Positions 1-6,808 of a DNA stretch of 11,583 bases are shown here, piece after piece. The position numbers and the translations under genes are program-made. Position 1 is the stretch's first letter, and every line of letters starts with the position of its first letter. The notes under the pieces were generated by a model that saw only the letters and a list, made by a program, of their open reading frames with translations, ran no database searches and was not told the origin of the DNA. Source of the DNA: Candidatus Eiseniibacteriota bacterium (GTDB taxonomy: Bacteria > Eisenbacteria > RBG-16-71-46 > JABDJR01); the NCBI GenBank assembly GCA_013003415.1, contig JABDJR010000485.1, positions 1 to 11,583 of the forward strand, in the 5' to 3' direction.

Positions 1-205
1 CCTGGGGACGATGCCGTCTTAGAACCGCACGGACGGTTCCCTTGTCGGACAAATCACCTTCAATGAGTTCTTCGTTCCGCGTAGCGGCTCGATGTCCCTC
101 ACTGAGATTATCGAGAACCACAGTCCGATAACCGGCCCGGCGTAGCGCCTGGACCATGTGGCTTCCGATATATCCGGCACCGCCGGTAACTAAAACCGAA
201 TTCAT
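1..205 (-). CDS. galE: UDP-glucose 4-epimerase-like NAD-dependent sugar epimerase, N-terminal part (cut by window edge)
   Basis: Only the first 68 codons are inside the window; the gene continues beyond base 1. The protein begins MNSVLVTGGAGYIGSHMVQ. This is the Rossmann NAD-binding glycine motif GGAGYIGS (residues 8-15) at the very N-terminus, as in GalE and other extended short-chain dehydrogenases. A VVLDNLSEGH segment follows at about residues 29-38; the D-N-L-S pattern after strand beta 2 is typical of GalE, which interconverts UDP-glucose and UDP-galactose for surface polysaccharide synthesis. The start ATG is preceded by GGGAGAA at a good distance. It is divergent from the ykgJ-like gene. 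Without the C-terminal part, a related UDP-sugar epimerase cannot be excluded. Confidence 0.85.
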   Translation of the reverse strand, partial: MNSVLVTGGAGYIGSHMVQALRRAGYRTVVLDNLSEGHRAATRNEELIEGDLSDKGTVRAVLRRHRPQ

Positions 206-233
206 GAATGCTTCTCCCGAAAACGTGGGCTAT

Positions 234-239
234 ATTGTA
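234..239 (-). promoter_or_regulatory. Candidate -10 element for the galE-like gene
   Basis: On the minus strand this reads TACAAT, five of six matches to the sigma-70 -10 consensus, about 29 bases upstream of the galE start. A transcript would begin near base 227 and still include the GGGAGAA ribosome site. I see no convincing -35 at 16-18 bases, so this is a weak call. Confidence 0.3.
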
Positions 240-309
240 GCGCAGCCCCCGTAGAATCACTAATCTAGAGTCCCCGACCGACCTGAAAATCATCTCACAA
301 GGTGCCCCA

Positions 310-753
310 ATGACCAAACCGTACTACGAAACCCAAAACGGACTCGACTTTACATGTACGCGCTGTGGGCGCTGTTGTGAGCGGCCGGGCCCCGTCTTTT
401 TCTCCGATGACGATCTTGATCGGGCCGCTGCCTTCGAGAAGATAACTCCCAAGGCATTTGTGAAGCGCCATGGACTGATTGAAGTCGATGGCATTCATGC
501 CTTGGATTTGCCCGACGGGACCCCATGTTCGTTCTTCGACAAGCTGAAAGGCTGCCAAATCTACGAGGGGCGCCCCATTCAGTGTAAGACGTGGCCGTTT
601 TGGAAAGAGGTGGTCACCCGCAAGGACTCCTGGAATCGAGCCGCCGAGGAATGCCCGGGAATGAATCAGGGAGAACATCACACCCCAACCGAGATTCGTG
701 AAGCAATCGACGCTTGCAAGAATCAAGGCCTACCCGAGGGCGACGCTTGGTAA
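310..753 (+). CDS. YkgJ-family cysteine-cluster protein (putative Zn/Fe-S cluster protein)
   Basis: A 147-residue soluble protein. Near the N-terminus it has C16-x2-C19-x2-C22-C23, then C73, C82, C92 and C115, with a Y85-E-G-R-P segment followed by C92 and WPFW at 95-98. This CxxCxxCC plus YxxRPxxCxxWPF arrangement is the signature of the YkgJ/UPF0153 family, predicted to bind zinc or an iron-sulfur cluster; its biochemical role is unknown. The start ATG follows an AAGGTG ribosome site with a 7-base spacer. The stop codon overlaps the probable TTG start of priA, so the two genes are likely co-transcribed and perhaps translationally coupled. The length is normal for the family and all conserved cysteines are present. 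Confidence 0.85.
   Translation: MTKPYYETQNGLDFTCTRCGRCCERPGPVFFSDDDLDRAAAFEKITPKAFVKRHGLIEVDGIHALDLPDGTPCSFFDKLKGCQIYEGRPIQCKTWPFWKEVVTRKDSWNRAAEECPGMNQGEHHTPTEIREAIDACKNQGLPEGDAW
736..740 (+). promoter_or_regulatory. Ribosome binding site selecting a TTG start for priA
   Basis: GAGGG sits six bases before TTG at 747-749. Other in-frame candidates are TTG at 714 and GTG at 789. The GTG would remove most of the segment before the conserved AEVAIPIP motif, and the 714 TTG has no comparable site. Confidence 0.5.
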
Positions 754-2768
754 AACTTGCCCCCAACGCCCAGGCTGTTTTCGCTGAGGTGGCCATTCCG
801 ATCCCCCTGCGCCAAACTTTTACCTATCGCGTTCCGTCGGAACTGGTTCCCGATCTGACCGTCGGGGCGGCGGTGATGGTTCCCTTTGGGCGACGTAAGG
901 TGCAGGGGTTTGTCGTCGCCCTTAAGCCCGAGTCGGAACTGAAGCAGATCAAAGAGATTGAGTCTCTTTCTGGGGACAGCCTGCCAACTTCGATTCTGAA
1001 TCTTGCGCAATGGATTGCGGGGTATTACCTCGCATCTTTGGGGGAAGTCCTGCGTGCGGCCCTTCCCGCTGGCTTGGGGAAGAAGACGCGCGAGCGCGAG
1101 TGGACGGAGTTTCCCGAAGATCCCCCTTTTGTTTTGGGCGATGAACAAGCCCAGGCGGTCAAAGCCATTGAAGGAGCATTGTCCCCAGCAAAGAGTCAGT
1201 CTTTTCTTCTTCACGGTGAAACGGGGAGTGGCAAGACAGAGGTTTATCTTCGCGCGGCCGAAGCCACGATTGCTGCCGGCCGCAAGGTGTTGGTTCTGAT
1301 CCCCGAGATTGCCCTGTCGCAACAGATGGTGCACCGGTTTCAACGGCGGTTTGGAGATCGCGTGGCTCTATGGCACAGCGCGCTGACTGCTTCCATGCGA
1401 CGGGAAGTTTTCAACCGGACCCGCTCCGGCGACCTCGATATTCTGGTGGGGGCACGGTCCGCCATTCTCGCGCCGCTTCCGGATGTGGGTTTGATTGTCG
1501 TCGACGAGGAACACGAAACCGCTTACAAGCAGGGAGAGTCACCTCGTTATCATGCTCGTGATGTTGCTCTGGTCCGCGGGCGTCAAGAAAAGGCGGTCGT
1601 CATTCTTGGGTCTGCCACCCCGGCTTTGGAAACTTATAAAAATGCACAGGGTGGCAAATTGACTCTGCTTCGCATGCACCAGCGATTTGGCCAAGGGCTA
1701 GCTCCGCAGGTTGAGATTGTCCCCCTGCCCAAGAAGGAGCCACGCAAGGCGGCTCCAATATCGATGATCTTTGGGGATCGACTTCGAGACGAGCTTGCCA
1801 AAAACCTCAGTGCCGGCTCCCAGACGATCCTGTTTTTGAACCGGCGCGGGCACTCTACGGTGGTTCAATGTGAGGAATGTCAAACTGCGGTTCCCTGTCG
1901 TCATTGCGATATCGCTCTGACTTTTCACGCCAGTGATCAGCGTTTGCGCTGTCACTATTGTGGGGCGTCTCGGCGGTTGCCGTTGCCGTGCCCGGAAGAG
2001 TGTGGGGGCGAAGTGAGTGTTATGAAGGGAGTGGGCACGCAGCGCGTGGAGTCCGAGGTGACAAGGCTGTTCCCTATGGCTCGCGTCTTACGACTGGATA
2101 CCGACACGGCTCGAAAACGGGGCTCCACCAAGGACACCATTGAGAAGTTTAGAAGGCGTGAGGCCGACATTCTTCTGGGCACCCAAATGGTGGCCAAAGG
2201 ACTCGACTTTCCATTGGTGACTCTAGTGGGCGTTATTAATGCGGATACGCAGTTGAATCTTCCGGACTTCAGAAGTGCGGAACGAACGTTTCAGCTTTTG
2301 GCCCAGGTTGCGGGGCGTTCCGGTCGGGGAGAGCACCTAGGACGGGTCATCTTTCAGACCAACCACCCTGATCACGATGCTCTCGTGACGGCCGCGCGGC
2401 AAGACTATGAAGAGTTTTATAAAAGAGAAATTGCCAGGAGAAAAGACGGCCCGGCGTTGTACCCACCCCATGTTCGGCTTATTAATCTGCTGATCGACGG
2501 CAAGAAAGAAGAGGCGGTTATTGACCTCGCGGACAAAGTGGTTCGGCATTTCGATCGTCACCCCACGCTGACCCATCAGGTTGCCGTTTTGGGACCGGCT
2601 CCTCAGCCGCTCTCTCGACTTAAAAGCCAATACCGCTGGCACATCACACTGCGGAGTGAGTCCTCTAAAGCTCTGCACGAGCTTGCGGAAGTCGCGCTGG
2701 CGTTTGCCAAAGAAGAGACGTCTTCGGTTCGTCTCGCTGTCGACGTCGACCCTGTCTCCATGCTGTAG
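747..2768 (+). CDS. priA: Primosomal protein N' (replication restart helicase PriA)
   Basis: PriA is a superfamily 2 3'-5' DNA helicase that recognises stalled forks and D-loops and reloads the replicative helicase. Counting from TTG 747 (673 residues), the N-terminal DNA-binding domain has AEVAIPIPLRQTFTY, matching the start of known PriA. Walker A GETGSGKT lies at 157-164, Walker B DEEH at 253-256, GSATPALE at 288-295, GTQMVAKGLDFP at 478-489 and QVAGRSGRG at 520-528. Eight cysteines at 375, 378, 384, 387, 402, 405, 415 and 419 form the two zinc sites; the last pair is spaced CX3C rather than the usual CX2C. The protein is somewhat shorter than E. coli PriA (about 730). It overlaps the ykgJ-like stop by seven bases, and the start codon is inferred. 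Confidence 0.95.
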   Translation: MVKLAPNAQAVFAEVAIPIPLRQTFTYRVPSELVPDLTVGAAVMVPFGRRKVQGFVVALKPESELKQIKEIESLSGDSLPTSILNLAQWIAGYYLASLGEVLRAALPAGLGKKTREREWTEFPEDPPFVLGDEQAQAVKAIEGALSPAKSQSFLLHGETGSGKTEVYLRAAEATIAAGRKVLVLIPEIALSQQMVHRFQRRFGDRVALWHSALTASMRREVFNRTRSGDLDILVGARSAILAPLPDVGLIVVDEEHETAYKQGESPRYHARDVALVRGRQEKAVVILGSATPALETYKNAQGGKLTLLRMHQRFGQGLAPQVEIVPLPKKEPRKAAPISMIFGDRLRDELAKNLSAGSQTILFLNRRGHSTVVQCEECQTAVPCRHCDIALTFHASDQRLRCHYCGASRRLPLPCPEECGGEVSVMKGVGTQRVESEVTRLFPMARVLRLDTDTARKRGSTKDTIEKFRRREADILLGTQMVAKGLDFPLVTLVGVINADTQLNLPDFRSAERTFQLLAQVAGRSGRGEHLGRVIFQTNHPDHDALVTAARQDYEEFYKREIARRKDGPALYPPHVRLINLLIDGKKEEAVIDLADKVVRHFDRHPTLTHQVAVLGPAPQPLSRLKSQYRWHITLRSESSKALHELAEVALAFAKEETSSVRLAVDVDPVSML

Positions 2769-2815
2769 GGGGTCCATGGGTTTCTAGCGTCAGAAGAAGA
2801 AGGGTGGTCAGGATA

Positions 2816-2917
2816 GATTTCCACCGGAGAGAAAAGGGGTCGTGAAGGTTGTTTCCACAAGGAGAGGCTCTCTGCCTTTCCCTCTCCGGTGGAAATCGAT
2901 CTTCACGACCCTTTCTC
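2816..2917. repeat. Complex palindromic intergenic element (copy 1), possible bidirectional terminator
   Basis: This lies between the convergent priA and mscS genes. A long hairpin can form with an outer stem 2837-2847/2901-2911 (11 bp), a middle stem 2852-2858/2889-2895 (7 bp) and an inner stem 2861-2867/2881-2887 (7 bp). A further arm at 2816-2831 is a perfect 16-base inverted repeat of 2882-2897, so it competes with the inner arms. Bases 2857-2892 recur as an exact reverse complement at 11548-11583. No clean T-run follows on either strand, so factor-independent termination is uncertain. Confidence 0.8.
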
Positions 2918-2936
2918 AGCGTTACTCTAAAACGAA

Positions 2937-3764
2937 CTAACTCTGAGCCTGGAACAGATGCACATCCCGCTGCGGGAACGGAATGCTGACACTATTCTCA
3001 TCGAAGCGTAACTTGATTGCCTCGGTCACATCGAAATAGACATCCCAGTAGTCCTCAACTTTACACCAGGGTCGAACCACGAAGTTCACGGAAGAGTCCC
3101 CAAGCTCGGAAACGGCCACCTGAGGAGCCGGATCTTTAAGAACCTTCGGGTGTGAGGCGCAGATCTCTTCCAGAATCTTCTTGGCTTTGGGGATCTGATC
3201 ACCGTATCCGATGCCCGCCACGAGGTCGACGCGCAGTGTTCCATTGGTGGTGAGGTTGGTAATAACGTCACCCGTGAGAGTGGCATTGGGGATGATGATT
3301 CGTTTGTTCTCCAGGGAATCCATGGAAGTCACAAAAAGCCCCACCTTTCGGACGACACCAAGGTTCCCGCCGGCTTCAATGAGGTCCCCAACTTTAATCG
3401 GCTTGAAGATGAGCATCATCACCCCGGCCGCAAAGTTTGCCAACGAACCTTGCAACGCAAGACCGATGGCAAGTCCAGCCGCACCAAGTACGGCAACGAA
3501 CGACGTGGTCTCAACGCCGAACTTCTTCAGGGCTGCAATCAGTGCGAAGGCAAGGATTCCATAGCGCACCATCGCAGAAAGAAATCCAATGAGGGTTTCA
3601 TCCGTCTTCGACTTACGGAGAGCTTTTGAAACCATGCTCGCAGCCCATCCGGCAATGATGCGACCGACGATAAGAATGACGATCGCGCCGAGAACTTGAA
3701 TGCCCCATTGGGTAATCAACGGGATGACTTCTTCAGTTATCTTGGTCCATGTACTTTGGTCCAT
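2937..3764 (-). CDS. mscS: Small-conductance mechanosensitive channel MscS
   Basis: A 275-residue inner-membrane channel that opens under membrane tension to release solutes on hypo-osmotic shock; E. coli MscS is 286 residues. Three transmembrane helices fit about 20-45, 58-80 and 87-120. The third is the Gly/Ala-rich pore helix with GLAIGLALQGSLANFAAGV, the hallmark of MscS. A cytoplasmic beta domain follows (KPIKVGDLIEAGG, then KRIIIPNATLTGDVITN), and the alpha/beta C-terminal domain ends with IPFPQRDVHLF at about 261-271, again as in E. coli. The ATG has an AAGGGGGAA ribosome site. A strong terminator for the upstream gene ends only about 30 bases before this start, leaving little room for a separate promoter. 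It converges on priA. Confidence 0.95.
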   Translation of the reverse strand: MDQSTWTKITEEVIPLITQWGIQVLGAIVILIVGRIIAGWAASMVSKALRKSKTDETLIGFLSAMVRYGILAFALIAALKKFGVETTSFVAVLGAAGLAIGLALQGSLANFAAGVMMLIFKPIKVGDLIEAGGNLGVVRKVGLFVTSMDSLENKRIIIPNATLTGDVITNLTTNGTLRVDLVAGIGYGDQIPKAKKILEEICASHPKVLKDPAPQVAVSELGDSSVNFVVRPWCKVEDYWDVYFDVTEAIKLRFDENSVSIPFPQRDVHLFQAQS

Positions 3765-3794
3765 GGAGTTCCCCCTTAAACTTGAGCGACGGGT

Positions 3795-3827
3795 AAAAAA
3801 AACTCAGCCCCCCGAAGGAGGCTGAGT
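3795..3827 (-). terminator. Rho-independent terminator with cUUCGg tetraloop
   Basis: On the minus strand ACTCAGCC pairs with GGCTGAGT (3820-3827 with 3802-3809). After one mismatch, CC/GG closes a TTCG loop (3813-3816), and the stem is followed by eight T (3802-3795, the first of which also ends the stem). It lies 60 bases after the stop of the repeat-protein gene, as expected for its terminator, and just upstream of mscS. Confidence 0.9.
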
Positions 3828-3886
3828 GGAAACACTGTGCTTAACAGGGCGCTGTCAATGTGACTGCGCAAGCATCGCCGGGTTGC

Positions 3887-4870
3887 TTAGCTGCCTGCTC
3901 GGACACCAAGTGCTTCCAAGGTCTCCATGGTGATGCCACCGCGGGCAAGACCTTTGGACTTCTGGAAGGACTCGACGGCGCGAAGCGTGCCGCTACCCAT
4001 GGCACCATCAACGGGACCAGGATCGAAACCAGCGTTCTTCAGAGCGCGCTGGATCTTGGTCACGAGACCACCCTGCATGTTGGTTTCGCAAAGGATGGCA
4101 CGCCATTCCATGGAACCATCTTTGACCAGCTTGCGCTTGGTCACTTTGTTGTACTCAGCAGGAATCTCGATCTTCTTTTCGGTGGGCGGGGTGACAAGTT
4201 TCTGGACTTTCACCGTCTTGTACTGAGCCGGGATGGCGGTACGCTTGACGGTTTCTTCCTGAACCAAGACCCGCTTGCGAACGGTCATGTACTCAGCTGG
4301 GATTTCCTGCTGCTTGGTGGTGGCAGGAGCCTTGAGGGTTTTCTTCCGCACGATCTTGTACGTCGCGGGAACCTCGACGAGACACATGATTTCACCGGTG
4401 CTGCCATCGACGCGGGAAACCGGGTTCTGACCCTTTTTCCAGATGGTGTGAGCCGGGCGATCAACGATTTTCTCTTCGACCCACTCATACTGAGGGGCGA
4501 CCGTCACCAATTGACTACGAACGGGCTTGACCATGATTTTTTCTTCACGCCACTCGTACTTGGCAGGGACGATTTCGAGTTTCTCGTAACCTTCCTTGGT
4601 CAAGACTTCCTCGGTGCCCCACTCATACTTGGCAGGGATCACTTCAATGCGGGAGGAAGCTTCGCGAACGAGCACGTCGAGGGTTTCGGTTTCATATACC
4701 GGGGGAACCCAGACGCGAGCGTAACACTCGCCAGTTTTTGCGTTAGGAGGCAAGAGCTCCTCACCAGAAGAAACCTGTGCATTTACATTAGGCGCGAACG
4801 CACAAAGACCGAGCACCGAAACCGCGCCAACAAGGGCGAGAGCTTTTCGAGCAATACTCGAGGGAACCAT
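3887..4870 (-). CDS. Secreted repeat protein with C-terminal peptidoglycan-binding domain
   Basis: A 327-residue protein with a signal peptide (about 1-31, ending near NVNA-Q). The middle is built from 23-residue repeats of the form V/I-P-A-x-Y. The tyrosines fall at 59, 82, 105 and 128, then at 171, 194, 217 and 240, exactly 23 apart within each block of four. Each block opens with a similar cysteine motif, TGECYARV (C49) and TGEIMCLV (C163), and the second closes with EWRAILC (C261). Residues about 265-322 (TKIQRALKNAGFDPGPVDGA, then TLRAVESFQ) match the PG_binding_1 fold, so the protein probably sits in the periplasm on peptidoglycan. I recall similar GECY repeat proteins in other Gram-negative genomes without an assigned function. 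The ribosome site is GAAAGGA. Terminators lie on both sides, so it is probably its own transcription unit. Confidence 0.85.
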   Translation of the reverse strand: MVPSSIARKALALVGAVSVLGLCAFAPNVNAQVSSGEELLPPNAKTGECYARVWVPPVYETETLDVLVREASSRIEVIPAKYEWGTEEVLTKEGYEKLEIVPAKYEWREEKIMVKPVRSQLVTVAPQYEWVEEKIVDRPAHTIWKKGQNPVSRVDGSTGEIMCLVEVPATYKIVRKKTLKAPATTKQQEIPAEYMTVRKRVLVQEETVKRTAIPAQYKTVKVQKLVTPPTEKKIEIPAEYNKVTKRKLVKDGSMEWRAILCETNMQGGLVTKIQRALKNAGFDPGPVDGAMGSGTLRAVESFQKSKGLARGGITMETLEALGVRAGS

Positions 4871-5053
4871 AACTTTCTATCCTTTCATTAAGACTCAGAT
4901 GAGCCTTTTACTTCGGACCAAATTGACTTCACAAAAGAGTTTCCTGGGCGGTTTGGGCCTTGGCGGATCACTGCGTGGGCGGGCCAACCTGGAGTGAAGT
5001 CCCCGGGATTCTCATCGTCTACAATGTTTTAGACAAGAGAAATCTCAAAAAGT
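4871..5053. other. Intergenic region upstream of the repeat-protein gene
   Basis: This should hold the promoter of the repeat-protein gene. The best minus-strand candidate I find is TTGTCT, 17 bases, GAGAAT (about 5035 down to 5007), four of six at each box. A small inverted repeat GTCTA/TAGAC (5017-5021/5030-5034) overlaps it. No open reading frame is convincing here. Confidence 0.3.
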
Positions 5054-5107
5054 CACACCCCCTAGCCTAATTGCAACTTGTTGTTACACAGAAGGTTAGG
5101 GGGTGTG
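5047..5107 (-). terminator. Rho-independent terminator after mscL
   Basis: An 11-bp perfect stem (5054-5064 with 5097-5107), extended by three pairs (5066-5068/5093-5095), encloses a loop of about 24 bases. On the minus strand it is followed by AC then five T. It lies 44 bases after the mscL stop and probably ends transcripts coming from the sigma-factor side. Confidence 0.75.
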
Positions 5108-5151
5108 GAAACAATTAATTTGTAAGCGATACCAGAAAAATGACCGGCTGC

Positions 5152-5556
5152 CTACTTCTTTAAGAGATCGCGGATTTCTTCAAGCAAGACCTCATTCTTA
5201 GGCGGTGCTGCCGGAGCCGCTTCTTCCTTCTTTTTCATCTTGTTCATCTGGCGGATGATCAAGAAGAGGATGAACGCCACAATGATGAAGTCGATGATCG
5301 TGTTGATCCAGGCTCCATAGAGAACAACCGGCGCGCCCGCTTCCTGGGCCGCAGCAAGGCTCTCGTAGGAGGTCTCGCTCAGGTTGTAGTACATCTGGCC
5401 AAAATCAACCCCGCCCATGGCCTTGCCAATAGGGGGCATCATGACGTCTTTCACGAACGTGGTGACGACTTTACCGAAGGCGGCACCGAGAATAATACCG
5501 ACGGCCATGTCCAGCACGTTTCCGCGCATGGCAAAAGCCTTAAATTCGCTAAGCAT
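5152..5556 (-). CDS. mscL: Large-conductance mechanosensitive channel MscL
   Basis: A 134-residue homopentameric inner-membrane channel (E. coli MscL is 136). It is the last-resort valve that opens near lytic membrane tension. The N-terminal amphipathic helix and TM1 read LSEFKAFAMRGNVLDMAVG then IILGAAFGKVV (about 14-40), the family signature. A periplasmic loop of about 35 residues follows, then TM2 at about 78-101 (NTIIDFIIVAFILFLIIR). Next come a basic KKKEEAAPAAPP linker and a C-terminal helix NEVLLEEIRDLLKK, as in E. coli. The ribosome site GGAAAGGAAAG lies just before the ATG. It is 135 bases downstream of the outer-membrane protein gene, so it may be in that operon or have its own promoter; a terminator follows. 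Confidence 0.97.
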   Translation of the reverse strand: MLSEFKAFAMRGNVLDMAVGIILGAAFGKVVTTFVKDVMMPPIGKAMGGVDFGQMYYNLSETSYESLAAAQEAGAPVVLYGAWINTIIDFIIVAFILFLIIRQMNKMKKKEEAAPAAPPKNEVLLEEIRDLLKK

Positions 5557-5665
5557 TTAGCTTTCCTTTCCGTTTGACTGAGCTCTCCCCGAAAGCCCAG
5601 TGTGTTTTGAGTCTGTGCCGAACCCGCAACAGACTTGGTAGAACGAGCTTGTCACTCGTCGTTGA

Positions 5666-5685
5666 GCGCTCTTTCGCAAAGGCGC
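5666..5685. repeat. Short inverted repeat between the outer-membrane protein gene and mscL
   Basis: GCGC-T-CTTT (5666-5674) pairs with AAAG-GCGC (5678-5685) around a CGC loop with one bulged base. It lies just after the stop of the outer-membrane protein gene. There is no T-run on either strand, so it may be a weak or Rho-dependent 3' end, or only an mRNA-stabilising hairpin. Confidence 0.4.
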
Positions 5686-5692
5686 GTTCTCT

Positions 5693-6736
5693 CTAGAGGA
5701 ACCGATAAGTTAGGCCAATGGCCAAGGTTTGCTTGAATTGACCTGCCTTGCGAACAGCGTTTTTTACAGTAACCGGATCCTTTAAATCACCGTTGTCCTT
5801 GAGAGCAGGAAACACGGAGTTGTCGTACTTGTCGTAAACGAAGCGGGTGTACAACTGCACCGAAATGATCTTGGTGATCTGAGTGGAGAAGATGTTCTCC
5901 CAATCGATGTCCAAGGCTTTGGTGTAATCGACAATGTCGCTGTCCAATCCGGCATCGAGCAGTTGCTGGGCGGTGAGAGCTTCAAATTCATCCGATCCGG
6001 AGTAGAAGAACGGCTGGTAAAGACTCAGACGCGAGGTCCAGGTCACACGATCTTCAAGAATCTTGTTGGTGTAATCGGTGATCCACTCCAAGCCGCCATC
6101 GTTTGCTGATTCACTTGCGGTGAGATCAGAAGGGGGCGCCTCGACGAAGATCTTACGGCTGGTTTGGCGCAGGGCGAAACCGGCACGGCTCAGCAGCTTC
6201 TCGTCTTTTTTGTCAATGAACACACGCGAAACACCAACCGCTTCCCGGAACTTAAGCGGGTTCAGGGAAAGGTTTCGTCCAAAAGGATCGGAAGCATCTT
6301 GGAACTGGCTTTCAAAGCGACCCGATGCGTACGGATCTAACCAAGCCCCCAGAGTGAAACGGAAAACGGTTTCCAGATCGATGAGGTCGGTCGACTTTTC
6401 CGGCTTGTCCCAGACGCGCTCGCCGTCTACGAGCGACTGTTGGTGAGTTTGGCCAAAAGCGAGCTTCAAGGTGTTGAGCCAGTTCACTTTTTCGCTGAGC
6501 TGGTTCTCAGCATTGGCGTTGAGAATGGCGGTCCAGACAATGGACCCGCGATCGCCGCCCGCCCAGTTATCGCTGTACGAGCTTTGGGTGATTTGAAGAC
6601 CGCCCTCCAAGAAGGGATAGAACTTCCCAATCTCAAGTACGCGCTCTTCTTCTTCCTGAGCTACCGTGCTGGTGGCAAATCCGGTTGCCAAAAGCACCGT
6701 GAGGCCCAGAAGGGCCACCTTTCCTAGATGTTTCAT
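5693..6736 (-). CDS. DUF3078-like outer-membrane beta-barrel protein
   Basis: A 347-residue protein with a signal peptide (about 1-26, TSTVA-QEEE). After it comes FLEGGLQITQSSYSDNWAGG and then a run of alternating polar and hydrophobic strands with WLNTLKLAFGQT. The pattern of 'S-x-S-x-W-x-G-G' followed by 'N-x-L-x-L-A-F-G' is what I know from DUF3078 proteins, which are frequent in Bacteroidota. The C-terminus QTLAIGLTYRFL, with aromatic residues and a hydrophobic end, fits the last strand of an outer-membrane barrel recognised by BamA. Its function is unknown; a porin-like or structural role is inference. A strong AAGGAGGA ribosome site precedes the ATG. It follows the CmpX-like gene by 72 bases with no visible terminator, so it is probably in the sigma-factor operon. 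Confidence 0.75.
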   Translation of the reverse strand: MKHLGKVALLGLTVLLATGFATSTVAQEEEERVLEIGKFYPFLEGGLQITQSSYSDNWAGGDRGSIVWTAILNANAENQLSEKVNWLNTLKLAFGQTHQQSLVDGERVWDKPEKSTDLIDLETVFRFTLGAWLDPYASGRFESQFQDASDPFGRNLSLNPLKFREAVGVSRVFIDKKDEKLLSRAGFALRQTSRKIFVEAPPSDLTASESANDGGLEWITDYTNKILEDRVTWTSRLSLYQPFFYSGSDEFEALTAQQLLDAGLDSDIVDYTKALDIDWENIFSTQITKIISVQLYTRFVYDKYDNSVFPALKDNGDLKDPVTVKNAVRKAGQFKQTLAIGLTYRFL

Positions 6737-6808
6737 GTTTGTCCTCCTTAGTATTTAGGAATGGTTCGTAAAATCTACAAATGAATGAACGAGAAGCCCA
6801 ACTTGAGC

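Noticed and set aside
714..746. TTG at 714 as the priA start
   Set aside because: It would add 11 residues lacking similarity to PriA, has no clear ribosome site and increases the overlap with the upstream gene.
3860..4891. A 343-codon open frame on the plus strand opposite the repeat-protein gene
   Set aside because: The minus-strand frame has a signal peptide, exact 23-residue repeats, a peptidoglycan-binding domain, a ribosome site and a terminator. The antisense frame has none of these and its protein is low-complexity, so it is a shadow of repeat-driven codon use.
4935..4965. GGAAACT followed by GGTCCGAA on the minus strand as an ECF promoter for the repeat-protein gene
   Set aside because: The spacing to the TCCGA-like box is about 20 bases, outside the usual 15-17, and I found no matching motif upstream of the other cluster genes.
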